Below, in pieces: positions 31,936 through 40,091 of a stretch of 40,158 nucleotides of DNA. The position numbers were made by a program, and so were the translations under genes. The notes beneath the pieces are model-generated. The model was not told where the DNA came from. It searched no databases and saw only the letters and a program-made list of their open reading frames with translations. Origin of the DNA: 21-14-0-10-32-9 sp964501945 (GTDB lineage: Archaea > Nanobdellota > Nanobdellia > Woesearchaeales > 21-14-0-10-32-9); NCBI GenBank assembly GCA_964501945.1, contig CAZCTY010000005.1:1-40158 (forward strand). The letters run 5' to 3'. Position 1 is the stretch's first letter. Each line of letters begins with the position of its first letter.

Positions 31936-32703
31936 ATGGTTTTAGAATCGTTGTGGCAGGGTTTTTTAGGGTTGCCTTATTTGTGGATTATTATTATATT
32001 ATCTTTATTAACTACTGTTTTAACCACGCTTATTTATAAATATGCGACTGATCAAAAGCGTTTGAAGGAAATTAAATCTAAGTTAAAAAATCTTCGTGGG
32101 GAGCAGAAGAAGCATAAAAAAGACACTAAAAAGATGATGTCTCTTCAAAAAGAGATGATGGGTCTTAATATGGAGATGATGAAGCAATCTTTCAAATCTA
32201 TGTTATACACTTTTATTCCTCTTATTTTGTTGTTTACTTGGATGTCTGCGAATATTGCGTATGAGCCTATTGCGCCTGGTGAAGAATTTTCTGTTACTGC
32301 GCGTGTTTCTAATTCGTTTCCGTATGATTTAAAAGATATTAATGTGTCTGTTTTGCCTGAGGGCTCTGTTTCTAGGAATGAAGGTTATGTTCCTAGTCGT
32401 GAGTCTAGGCGCGAGGCGCAGTGGTTGGTAACTATTGAATCTGAGGGGGTTCATACTTTGGAGTTTTCAAGCCCTACTTTTTCTGAGAGTGTTGATGTTC
32501 TTATAACTGAATCTAAGGATTATTTGGATCCTGTTACTGATTTTAGGGATAGTCAGCTTCTTCGTGTTGAGGTGGGTAATGATGCTGTTCGTCCTCTCGG
32601 CGAGTTTAGTTTGTTTGGGTTAAGGCCTAATTGGTTATTTACATACATCATATTTTCTGTCTTATTCAGTTTCTTATTTAGAAGGTTATTGAAGGTTTCT
32701 TAA
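31936..32703 (+). CDS. DUF106 membrane insertase (EMC3/YidC-Oxa1 superfamily) with extra outer domain
   Basis: 255 residues from ATG 31936, preceded by GGGGGAGGT. TM1 is about 14-35, a charged cytoplasmic coiled coil 38-85 (with KKMMSLQKEMMGLNMEMMKQS), TM2 91-108, and TM3 232-249. This N-out, three-TM plan with a coiled-coil hairpin is that of archaeal Ylp1/EMC3-like insertases that help insert short-tailed membrane proteins. Unusually, TM2 and TM3 are separated by about 120 residues of beta-like sequence (about 112-230; e.g. EEFSVTARVSN and VHTLEFSSP), suggesting an immunoglobulin-like domain outside the cell. Location after secY is common. Confidence 0.85.
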   Translation: MVLESLWQGFLGLPYLWIIIILSLLTTVLTTLIYKYATDQKRLKEIKSKLKNLRGEQKKHKKDTKKMMSLQKEMMGLNMEMMKQSFKSMLYTFIPLILLFTWMSANIAYEPIAPGEEFSVTARVSNSFPYDLKDINVSVLPEGSVSRNEGYVPSRESRREAQWLVTIESEGVHTLEFSSPTFSESVDVLITESKDYLDPVTDFRDSQLLRVEVGNDAVRPLGEFSLFGLRPNWLFTYIIFSVLFSFLFRRLLKVS

Positions 32704-32716
32704 TCTTTTTTTTTAG

Positions 32717-32727
32717 AAACATTTTAA
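32717..32727 (+). promoter_or_regulatory. Promoter with AAACATTTTAA motif
   Basis: AAACATTTTAA lies 29-39 nt before ATG 32756, favouring that ATG as a leaderless start over TTG 32744. Confidence 0.55.
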
Positions 32728-32755
32728 TCTTTTTTTATTTTCCTTGTGGTTTATT

Positions 32756-33457
32756 ATGGGTTTTGTTAATTTAAAAATTGTTGGAACTAGTCATATTGCG
32801 CCTGAGTCTAAAAAGCGTATTATTGGTGCGTTTAATGAATTTGGTCCAGATATTATTTGTGTGGAGCTTGATGCTAATCGTTTGGCTGGTTTAAAAAAAG
32901 GCGGCAGTAGGCGTGTTGGTCTCTCTGCTATTCGTGACGTTGGCGTCATTGGTTATTTATTTGCGTCTATCGGGGGCTATATTCAAAAAAAGCTTGGTAA
33001 TATTACTGGTATGTCTCCTGGTGATGAGATGCTTTTAGCATCTTCTTTGGCAGAAGATAATGGGTTGCGTCTTGAGCTTATTGATAGGGATGTTAGGTTT
33101 ACTTTGAAAAAAATTAGTAAGATTCCTCTAAAAGAGAGGTTTCGTATTGTTTGGGATTTTATTAGTGCGCCTTTTAAGCGTGGTCAGCGTGTTAAAATTA
33201 ACATTGGGAAAATCCCTGAGGAGGGCTTTGTTAAGAAATTAACTGCTCAGCTCAAAGATAGGTATCCTTATATTTATAGGGTTGTTATTGATGAGCGTAA
33301 TAAGTTTATGGCTAAGAAAATTTTTTTATTAATGCGAGACAATCCTGATAAGCGTATTTTAGTCGTTGTTGGTGAGGGTCACGTTGAGGGTATTAAGGAT
33401 TATTTAAAAAAATTAGAACAAGATAATGTAAGTTTTATTTCTTATTCGTCTGCTTGA
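32756..33457 (+). CDS. TraB-family protein
   Basis: 233 residues. KIVGTSHIAPES (about 7-18) with the GxxH-like motif, IICVELDANRLAGL (about 35-48) and VVVGEGHVEGI near 210 are the TraB/PrgY/GumN signatures; the Glu and His residues suggest a metal-dependent or peptidase-like site, but the biochemical activity of the archaeal family is not settled. No C-terminal TMs are present, unlike the longer archaeal members of about 390, so this is a short form. Converges with the TrmB gene 8 nt downstream. Confidence 0.85.
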   Translation: MGFVNLKIVGTSHIAPESKKRIIGAFNEFGPDIICVELDANRLAGLKKGGSRRVGLSAIRDVGVIGYLFASIGGYIQKKLGNITGMSPGDEMLLASSLAEDNGLRLELIDRDVRFTLKKISKIPLKERFRIVWDFISAPFKRGQRVKINIGKIPEEGFVKKLTAQLKDRYPYIYRVVIDERNKFMAKKIFLLMRDNPDKRILVVVGEGHVEGIKDYLKKLEQDNVSFISYSSA

Positions 33458-33465
33458 CTAGTTTT

Positions 33466-34266
33466 TCATTTTTTGGTTTTCACTTTCACTAAATTCCATG
33501 TTGTTTCAAAGAGTTGTGTCATTGTTTTTGCAAAGAATGGTGTGTTTAGCCATATCCCTATATCGTATGTTGGGTGTATTTCTTCATCGTTTGCCATCAT
33601 AAATAGTATTGAAGAATTATCTGTTATGCAAAATCTTCCTGTAAGTCCTAAATCTCTAATTTCTGCGACTTCTTGTAGTGGTTTGAGCGCTTCTTGGTCT
33701 TTAATTGGTGCTGCTATTTTTATGTTAACTCCTCGCTCTTTTGCCTTTCTTAAATGTTTTAATAATAATTCTGTTTTTCGTTTCAATCCTTCCGCGCTTG
33801 CTACAAGGGTTATGCTCTCTTCTGCTTCTTTAACCATCATTATTAATTGGTTATATAAGTTATCTCTTCCTTTTAGCGCACCTGTTATATCTGTCGGTTC
33901 TACCATGTCTACGCCTTGTTCGTGTAGTGATGTTAAATCATTTAACAGCGAGGTGTCTTTTATCTCTTCTAGTAAATTAATGTTTTTATCTGCTTCCTCT
34001 TTTACGTTTTTTTTGACTCGTTCAAGAACTTCTTTAGGTGGTACGGCTATATATTTTATTGGTTTGCCTATTTTCATTACTATGAATCCTTTTCTCTCAA
34101 GGCTTTCTAAAACGTCATAGCTTCTGCTTCGCGGCACGTTTGATATATCTGATAATTCTCCTGCGGTGCTCACACCTCTTGACAAGAGCGCGGTCCAGAT
34201 TTTCGCTTCATAGCTGTTGATTCCTAGGTCTTTGAGTTTATTTAAAAATTCTTTTTGAACAAGCAA
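33466..34266 (-). CDS. TrmB-family transcriptional regulator
   Basis: 266 residues with a TTG start at 34266-34264, supported by AGGTGG six nt upstream on the minus strand. The N-terminal winged helix-turn-helix spans about 8-78 (LGINSYEAKIWTALLS; then NVPRSRSYDVLESLERKGFI as recognition helix and wing), followed by a coiled-coil linker and a C-terminal domain resembling the phospholipase-D-like effector fold of TrmB proteins. These regulators often respond to sugars; the ligand here is unknown. An inverted repeat lies over its likely transcription start. Confidence 0.9.
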   Translation of the reverse strand: MLVQKEFLNKLKDLGINSYEAKIWTALLSRGVSTAGELSDISNVPRSRSYDVLESLERKGFIVMKIGKPIKYIAVPPKEVLERVKKNVKEEADKNINLLEEIKDTSLLNDLTSLHEQGVDMVEPTDITGALKGRDNLYNQLIMMVKEAEESITLVASAEGLKRKTELLLKHLRKAKERGVNIKIAAPIKDQEALKPLQEVAEIRDLGLTGRFCITDNSSILFMMANDEEIHPTYDIGIWLNTPFFAKTMTQLFETTWNLVKVKTKK

Positions 34267-34310
34267 TTTACCACCTTTATGTTTTTATCACAATTTTTTA
34301 TTTCTTATCA

Positions 34311-34338
34311 GTGAGTAATACTTCTCACTTTATAAATA
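34311..34338 (-). promoter_or_regulatory. TrmB promoter with overlapping operator-like repeat
   Basis: On the minus strand ATATTTATAAAG (34338-34327) is a TATA box that would start transcription near 34305. Just downstream of it, GTGAG (34311-34315) and CTCAC (34324-34328) are inverted repeats separated by eight nt. AGAAGT half-sites occur at 34320-34325 (as ACTTCT), 34359-34364 and 34376-34381. The position suits self-repression by TrmB, which is an inference. Confidence 0.4.
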
Positions 34339-34430
34339 TTTTGATTTTGTAACTATTCAGAAGTGAAAACATTTTAGAAGTTCTTTTTCGAAGTGGTGTG
34401 TGTTGAGAAAAAATTAAAAGAAAAAAGGTT

Positions 34431-34820
34431 TTAAATGGCGTCAGGGCACAGGGATTGGATTACGCTTCCTATCTCTCTTTCTATTTCATCGGTTGGAATT
34501 TCTCCAAGATATTCATTTACATCTCGTCTTGATTCAAAGCCATTATCTCTCGCTATTTGGTTATAACTCCTGCTCTCTCTAAAATCGCCTCTCTCAGGTC
34601 GACCTTCTCTTTCATAGAAATCTTCACAAAATGTTGATGCTAAGTATGTGATTGCTCTTTCTTTAAGCTCTTCTGTTATTTCTATTTGGGTTTCTTCTTC
34701 AGCTTCTTGTTCGCCAGTCACGGGTTCTACAAGTGTATTGTCGTCTTGAACCTCGTTTGAACATCCTACTATTGCGAGTAAAAGGATGCTTAAAAAGATC
34801 ATTAAGTATTTTTTTCTCAA
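34431..34820 (-). CDS. Small lipoprotein
   Basis: 129 residues, TTG start with GGAGGTG seven nt upstream on the minus strand. MRKKYLMIFLSILLLAIVGC is a lipoprotein signal with lipobox IVGC and Cys20 as the lipidated residue. An acidic Glu/Gln/Thr linker (about 22-48) follows, then a helical domain of about 80 residues with two cysteines near 69 and 126. It would be anchored outside the membrane. No family recognised. Confidence 0.75.
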   Translation of the reverse strand: MRKKYLMIFLSILLLAIVGCSNEVQDDNTLVEPVTGEQEAEEETQIEITEELKERAITYLASTFCEDFYEREGRPERGDFRESRSYNQIARDNGFESRRDVNEYLGEIPTDEIEREIGSVIQSLCPDAI

Positions 34821-34866
34821 AACAAAACACCTCCTTGTTTGTTTATTGTTGGAAAATATTATTTGT

Positions 34867-34878
34867 GATTTATAAATC
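34867..34878 (-). promoter_or_regulatory. TATA box of the lipoprotein gene
   Basis: GATTTATAAATC is a perfect 12-bp palindrome centred about 52 nt before the TTG start, which would give a leader of roughly 25 nt carrying the GGAGGTG site. Confidence 0.5.
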
Positions 34879-34950
34879 TTGTTTTTTTTATAGATTTTTT
34901 TAAAAGAATTTAATAAAAAAAGTTTAAAATGGGTTTATTTTTTGTTTTTT

Positions 34951-35292
34951 TTATTCAGAAGATTTTTTCTCTGTTTTCTTTTCGGTTTTCGTTGTCTCTG
35001 CTTTTTCTTTTTTTGCCTTTGTTCTTTTAACTCTAGGCTCTGGTTTTTTTGTTTTTGGCTCAAAAAACTCAAGTCCTAAGTCTTTAAAAACTTTCTTTAC
35101 ATCTTCTCTGCTAGCTTCTTTTTTTAACTTAACAACTTTATCTAATGGCTCTAAGTGTTTGATGTTGCACTTTTTTCTTCTTGTCTCGCCATCTATTAAA
35201 ACATAATTATCGTCCATTACATCTAAAACAACGCAGATCTTATTTGCATCTCTGCCTGCTATTTTCATACATAATCGTCCTATGTCCATCAT
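34951..35292 (-). CDS. rpl14e: Ribosomal protein eL14
   Basis: 113 residues, start supported by GGAGG nine nt upstream on the minus strand (a second Met follows at once). The KOW-type core IGRLCMKIAGRDANKICVVLDV (about 4-25) and KKCNIKHLEPLDK (about 39-51) identify archaeal eL14. The last 30 residues are a Lys/Thr/Glu tail. It follows eL34 on the same strand; in many archaea a cytidylate kinase gene sits near this pair, but not here. Confidence 0.93.
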   Translation of the reverse strand: MMDIGRLCMKIAGRDANKICVVLDVMDDNYVLIDGETRRKKCNIKHLEPLDKVVKLKKEASREDVKKVFKDLGLEFFEPKTKKPEPRVKRTKAKKEKAETTKTEKKTEKKSSE

Positions 35293-35353
35293 TTTGTTTG
35301 TCCTCCTTCGAACCTAAGAATTCACATTAAGCGTCGCCGCTTAAATCACAGGT

Positions 35354-35626
35354 TCACAATTCTTTGTTTCTTGCTCTTCTTTTAAGTTCGTCCCTGCTTG
35401 CTTTTGAAGAAAGCACGCCTCCAAAAGGTCTTTGAGGTCTTTTTTCTGTTTTTGACAAATTCCTCATACTAACAGGTAACTCTCTAGGAACGCCTTTTAA
35501 TTTTTCTCCGGTAACAGGGCATGTGCCTGTTTTAGGCTTTCTCCTAGTGTAAACAGTTTTAGTTCCATTAATTGTTTTAACTTGTTTACGAGCAAAAGTC
35601 CTTGATTTAGTTTTGCTTTGTGTCAT
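35354..35626 (-). CDS. rpl34e: Ribosomal protein eL34, zinc ligands lost
   Basis: 90 residues. TVYTRRKPKTGTCPVTGEKLKGVPRELP and NLSKTEKRPQRPFGGVLSS are the eL34 core. Family members normally carry two CxxC pairs; here the first reads CPVT (one Cys left) and the second reads SSKA (none), so zinc binding as usual is not possible. A TATA box lies 26 nt before the ATG, suggesting a leaderless transcript that continues into eL14. Confidence 0.93.
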   Translation of the reverse strand: MTQSKTKSRTFARKQVKTINGTKTVYTRRKPKTGTCPVTGEKLKGVPRELPVSMRNLSKTEKRPQRPFGGVLSSKASRDELKRRARNKEL

Positions 35627-35648
35627 GAAAACTCAGAAACGAAGATTC

Positions 35649-35658
35649 ATTTATAAAT
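35649..35658 (-). promoter_or_regulatory. TATA box of the eL34-eL14 operon
   Basis: On the minus strand ATTTATAAAT is 23-32 nt before ATG 35626, a standard leaderless spacing. A T-rich region to 35724 also holds a likely promoter for the carbamoyltransferase in the other direction (AATAAATTTTTTAAAC at 35686-35701). Confidence 0.55.
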
Positions 35659-35724
35659 CTTGTTCTAAAACTTTGCCATTTTTTAATAAATTTTTTAAAC
35701 TCTCTTTTTTTGCCTTTATATAAC

Positions 35725-37317
35725 TTGGTAAAAAAAGTAATATCTATATACACTGGTCATACTCCAAATATCACTTTTAAAATAGGTGATGATATTAAAA
35801 TCATGGAGTTAGATAAATTTTTTTCTGACAAATATCTTACATTAGGCTGGCATTTAGAGGAGGATTTAAAAGAAGTTATTGGTGCTTGTTTGGATTTTGC
35901 TAAGTCTTCTTGGGGTATTGAAAATGATTTCGATGTTCTTTTGTTAAATGAAGGGGGGAATCCTGATGATTCGTGCCTAAAAGATGTTGTTCAAGCTAAA
36001 GAAGTTCACAGATTCGGACATCATATATCTCACGCGGGTGGTGCGTTTTATCAATCTCCGTTCAAAGAAGCTCTAATTGTTTCTTCTGATGGTTGGGGGG
36101 TTGATGGAAACTTTAGCATTTATCATGCAAACAAAAAAACTGGTGATTTTAAGTTAATAGGAGGCTATCCTCTAAATTTAGGGCTTAACTATATGTATTC
36201 AGGATATCCTTTATCAGAAGTGGAAAATTTAAAAGATGGTTCGTCTGACGATTTAAGTATTCCTGAAAAAGTTATGTCTTTATCTATTAGGGGTAATATA
36301 AGGGGAAATTGGTTAAAGCCTATTGTTGATTTTTATAGATCTGAAAATAAAGACTTTGAAAAACTATCTGAGGCGCTGGGTTTAGATATCTCAGTTGACG
36401 CTCTATCAAGTACTGAAGCTTATGACTTCGCTGCGACATCTCAAAGAGCATTTGAATACTTGTTTTTTGACGCGACTCAAAAACATTTTGAAAAACACAG
36501 TTCTTTACCTATTTGTTTATCAGGGGGATGCGCATTAAACAATTTGTTGAATGAAAAATTAAGAGAAAAATTTGGTGATAAGTTATTTGTTCCTCCAAAT
36601 CCTAATAATGGTGGTATATCTCTCGGTCAACTTTTTTTATATGAGCGTTCTAAAAAGTCTTTTGATATGACTTTTTCAGGTATGCCTTTATTGGATGAGG
36701 ATAATTTGTTAAAGGTCGTTGGCGAGAAAAAAGCCAAGAAAGCATCTGTTAAGCGTTTAGCAAAGCTTTTAGCTAATAGGAAATCTTTGGGTATTGTTCA
36801 AGGTGATTGCGAGATCGGCGTGAAGGGATTGGGTCGTAGAAGTGTTTTATTTGATGCTTCAAAACTAGGCAGTAATACTTTTTTAAATACTGATATTAAT
36901 TTTCAAGAATTTTATATTCCTTGTCCTTGTATTATCAGAGCGGACGATTTGGAAAAATTTTTTCATGTTAAAAGTTCTAATTATAAAAATTTTAGATTTG
37001 GCTCTTTCTCACCTGTTCTCAAAGAAGAGTTTTGTGAAGACTTAAGGGCGATTATATGTTTTGGTAACGCGGCATTCGTTCAAGTTGTTTATCCTGATGA
37101 TAACACTATTTTATATGATTTGTTAACAGAATTTGCTAAATTAAGCAAATATCCTATTCTTATAAATGTGTCTTTCACAGCGGGCCAGGGCGTTCTTGTT
37201 TCACGCTTAAGTTCTGCTCTTGAATTTTTGGACAATTCCAGGTTGGATGCGGTTTATTCTGGGGGGTATTTGTTTGAATCTGCGAAAAAAGATGTTTGGC
37301 TTTGGTCTAGGGAATAA
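35725..37317 (+). CDS. Carbamoyltransferase (NodU/TobZ/HypF-C family)
   Basis: 530 residues from TTG 35725, chosen because a TATA-like AATAAATTTTTTAAAC lies 25-39 nt upstream; TTG 35710 adds five residues. The Kae1-like N-terminal domain shows HHISHAGGAFYQSPF (about 98-112) and ALIVSSDGWGVDGN (about 116-129), the metal and ATP sites, and CLSGGCALNNLLNEKL (about 268-283). The C-terminal domain has GDCEIGVKGLGRRSVL (about 370-385). Family members transfer carbamoyl to sugars or antibiotics. The start VISIYTGHTPNI differs from the usual IxGINxxHDSSA strand, with Thr for the Asp after His. Target unknown; surface sugar modification is possible. Confidence 0.85.
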   Translation: MVKKVISIYTGHTPNITFKIGDDIKIMELDKFFSDKYLTLGWHLEEDLKEVIGACLDFAKSSWGIENDFDVLLLNEGGNPDDSCLKDVVQAKEVHRFGHHISHAGGAFYQSPFKEALIVSSDGWGVDGNFSIYHANKKTGDFKLIGGYPLNLGLNYMYSGYPLSEVENLKDGSSDDLSIPEKVMSLSIRGNIRGNWLKPIVDFYRSENKDFEKLSEALGLDISVDALSSTEAYDFAATSQRAFEYLFFDATQKHFEKHSSLPICLSGGCALNNLLNEKLREKFGDKLFVPPNPNNGGISLGQLFLYERSKKSFDMTFSGMPLLDEDNLLKVVGEKKAKKASVKRLAKLLANRKSLGIVQGDCEIGVKGLGRRSVLFDASKLGSNTFLNTDINFQEFYIPCPCIIRADDLEKFFHVKSSNYKNFRFGSFSPVLKEEFCEDLRAIICFGNAAFVQVVYPDDNTILYDLLTEFAKLSKYPILINVSFTAGQGVLVSRLSSALEFLDNSRLDAVYSGGYLFESAKKDVWLWSRE

Positions 37318-37342
37318 TTTTCTTTAAAAGCATTTCAAAACA

Positions 37343-37352
37343 CTTATAAATA
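37343..37352 (+). promoter_or_regulatory. TATA box of gyrA
   Basis: CTTATAAATA would start transcription near 37377, giving a leader of about 90 nt, unlike the many leaderless genes here. Confidence 0.5.
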
Positions 37353-37414
37353 AAGTCGCTTTTTCTCCTCTATAATTAGCGTTGTTTTTAAAGCGCTTTT
37401 TTTTATTAGTCGAG

Positions 37415-37449
37415 GACTTTCTTTTTTTGGGGAAGTCTTTATTTTTTTA
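37415..37449 (+). terminator. Stem-loop with T tract in the gyrA leader
   Basis: GACTTTC (37415-37421) pairs with GGAAGTC (37431-37437), seven pairs with one T-G, around a nine-nt T-rich loop, followed by TTTATTTTTTTA. It has the form of a terminator or attenuator placed between the promoter and the ribosome site (AAGGAAGGTG at 37455-37464). Confidence 0.35.
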
Positions 37450-37469
37450 ACTTTAAGGAAGGTGTGTTA

Positions 37470-40058
37470 ATGTCTGAAGAAAAAAATCGTGTTGATGATG
37501 AAGTGAAGCCTAAGATTGCTGATAAAATAATCCCTCAGGTTATTGATGATGAGATGAAGGATGCGTATTTAGATTATTCTATGTCTGTCATTGTTGGTAG
37601 GGCGCTTCCTGATGTTCGTGATGGTTTAAAGCCTGTTCATCGTAGGATTCTTTTCGCTATGGATGATATGGGTATTAAGTGGAACACGCCTTATAAAAAA
37701 AGCGCGAGGATTGTTGGGGAGACTTTGGGTAAGTATCATCCTCATGGTGATAGTGCGGTTTATGATACTCTTGTTCGTATGGCTCAGCCTTTTTCTTTAA
37801 GGTATATGTTAATTCAAGGTCAGGGTAATTTTGGTTCTGTTGATGGGGATAGTGCTGCTGCTATGCGTTATACTGAGGCGAGGATGGCTAAGATATCTGA
37901 TGAATTATTGCAAGATATTGATAAGGGTACTGTTTCTTTCGTTGAGAACTTTGATGGTAGTTTAAAGGAGCCTAGTGTTCTTCCTTGTAAATTTCCTAAT
38001 TTGTTGGTTAATGGTAGTACTGGTATTGCTGTTGGTATGGCTACTAATATTCCTCCTCATAACTTAGGTGAGATGAGTGAGGCTGTTATTGCTTTAATTG
38101 ATAATCCTGAATTATCTGTCTCTGATTTGTTAAATTTTGTTAAAGGTCCTGATTTTCCTACTGGCGGTATTGTTCGTGGCAGATCTGGTTATTTTCAGGC
38201 CGCGAACACTGGGCGTGGTAAGGTCGTTGTTCGTGCGCGTATAGTTGAGGAGGAGACTAAAAAAGGTGTTCGTTTAATTGTCTCTGAAATTCCGTACATG
38301 GTTAATAAGTCTAATTTGATTATGCAAATTGCTGATTGTGTTAAAGAAAAAGTCATTGAGGGCATTTCTGATTTGAGGGATGAGTCTGATAGGAAAGGTA
38401 TGCGTATTGTAATTGAGTTAAAAAAAGATGCGAACATCGAGGTTGTTAAAAATCTTTTATTCAAGCACACTCGTTTAAAAGAAACCTTTGGTATTATTTT
38501 CTTGGCTTTGGTAAAAAATCAGCCTAAAATTTTTACGCTTAAAGGTTTGCTCAATGAATTTATTAGTCATAGAAAGGAAGTTGTTCGTAGGCGTACCGAG
38601 TTTGATTTGAAAAAGGCTGAGGATAAGGCTCATGTTCTTGAGGGTTTATTAATTGCGTTGGATAACATTGATGATGCTATTGAGCTTGTTAAATCGTCTG
38701 AGTCTGGTCTTGATGCTAAAGAAAAATTAATGTCTCGTTTTTCTTTATCTGAAATTCAAAGTCAGGCTATTTTAGATATGAAGCTTCAAAAAATTGCTAA
38801 ATTAGAGTCTCAAAAAATTAAAGATGATCACGCGGTTTTATTAGAAGACATAAAAAGGTTTAAGCAAATTTTAAGCGATGACCAGGAAATTCTCAACATT
38901 ATAAAAGAAGAGCAAAGAGATGTTGTCAGTAAATTTGGCGATGATCGTAGAACTGAGATTCTTGATGTTGAGGAAGAAGATGTTGACTTAGAAGATTTAA
39001 TTCCTGATGAGCAAGTCGTTGTCACGCTTAGTAATTCTGGGTATGTTAAGCGTATTCCTTTAGATACTTATAAAACTCAGCGGCGTGGCGGTGTTGGTGT
39101 TATTGGAGCGGATAAAAAAGAAGATGATTTCATTGAGAAAGTCTTCGTTACAAATACGCATGCTTACTTGCTTGTATTTACTGATAAGGGCAGGGTGCAT
39201 TGGTTAAAAGTTTATAGGATTCCTGAGGGTTCTCGTCAAAGTAAAGGTAAGGCTATTGTGAACTTGCTTGACTTGGGTGGTGAGCGTATTTCTGCGATTA
39301 TCCCAGTAAATGAATTTAGTGAAGATGAATTTTTATTTACTGCTACCAAAAAAGGTATTGTGAAGAAAACAGCTCTATCTGCTTATTCAAGACCTAGACA
39401 AGGAGGAATTATTGGTTTAACTATTGATGAAGATGATTCTTTGATAGGTGTTGGGGTTACTAATGGTGAAAAGCAAATATTGCTTGCAACTAAGAATGGT
39501 ATGGCTTGTCGTTTCCCTGAGAGCAATGTTCGTCCTATTGGTAGGACTGGTCGTGGTGTTACGGGTATAAGGTTTAATGGTGATGATGAAGTTATTGGTT
39601 TAATTATTACAAGTCATGACACCAACGTTTTAACTCTTACGAATAAAGGTTTTGGTAAGCAATCTAAAGTTTCTGATTATCGTTTAATTAATCGTGGCGG
39701 TAAAGGTGTTAGAAATATTAAGCTAACTGAGAAAAATGGTTTCGTTGTTAGTGTCAAAGAGGTTCTTGGTTCTGAAGATTTAATGCTTGTAACTCGTAAT
39801 GGTATGATTGTTAGAACAGCGGTAAATCAAATATCAACTGTTGGCAGGGCTTCTCAAGGAGTTAGAGTCATAAAGCTAAGGGAAAGCGATGAGCTAATTG
39901 GCGCTGCTAAAATAATATCTGAAGAAGAAGCTGAAAAAGTTGTTGTTGATTCTGTTGACAAGCCTAAGCTTGATGATACTATTCAGCCAAAGCCTGAGGA
40001 TTTAGGTAATGATGCTTCTTCAGATGATGTATCTGATGATGACTCTGAGATGTCTTAG
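37470..40058 (+). CDS. gyrA: DNA gyrase subunit A
   Basis: 862 residues from ATG 37470 with an AAGGAAGGTG site. The breakage domain has KPVHRRILFAM (54-64), HPHGDSAVYDT (90-100; Ser95 and Asp99 at the quinolone-sensitive positions) and the catalytic Tyr134 in AAMRYTEAR. A coiled-coil arm lies near 360-490. The C-terminal beta-pinwheel carries the GyrA box QRRGGVG (537-543), which separates gyrase from topoisomerase IV, plus an acidic tail. It introduces negative supercoils with GyrB, which is not adjacent. Gyrase in archaea is generally regarded as of bacterial origin. Confidence 0.95.
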   Translation: MSEEKNRVDDEVKPKIADKIIPQVIDDEMKDAYLDYSMSVIVGRALPDVRDGLKPVHRRILFAMDDMGIKWNTPYKKSARIVGETLGKYHPHGDSAVYDTLVRMAQPFSLRYMLIQGQGNFGSVDGDSAAAMRYTEARMAKISDELLQDIDKGTVSFVENFDGSLKEPSVLPCKFPNLLVNGSTGIAVGMATNIPPHNLGEMSEAVIALIDNPELSVSDLLNFVKGPDFPTGGIVRGRSGYFQAANTGRGKVVVRARIVEEETKKGVRLIVSEIPYMVNKSNLIMQIADCVKEKVIEGISDLRDESDRKGMRIVIELKKDANIEVVKNLLFKHTRLKETFGIIFLALVKNQPKIFTLKGLLNEFISHRKEVVRRRTEFDLKKAEDKAHVLEGLLIALDNIDDAIELVKSSESGLDAKEKLMSRFSLSEIQSQAILDMKLQKIAKLESQKIKDDHAVLLEDIKRFKQILSDDQEILNIIKEEQRDVVSKFGDDRRTEILDVEEEDVDLEDLIPDEQVVVTLSNSGYVKRIPLDTYKTQRRGGVGVIGADKKEDDFIEKVFVTNTHAYLLVFTDKGRVHWLKVYRIPEGSRQSKGKAIVNLLDLGGERISAIIPVNEFSEDEFLFTATKKGIVKKTALSAYSRPRQGGIIGLTIDEDDSLIGVGVTNGEKQILLATKNGMACRFPESNVRPIGRTGRGVTGIRFNGDDEVIGLIITSHDTNVLTLTNKGFGKQSKVSDYRLINRGGKGVRNIKLTEKNGFVVSVKEVLGSEDLMLVTRNGMIVRTAVNQISTVGRASQGVRVIKLRESDELIGAAKIISEEEAEKVVVDSVDKPKLDDTIQPKPEDLGNDASSDDVSDDDSEMS

Positions 40059-40091
40059 TTTTTTTTTAATAATTGTTTGAATGGTTAGAAA

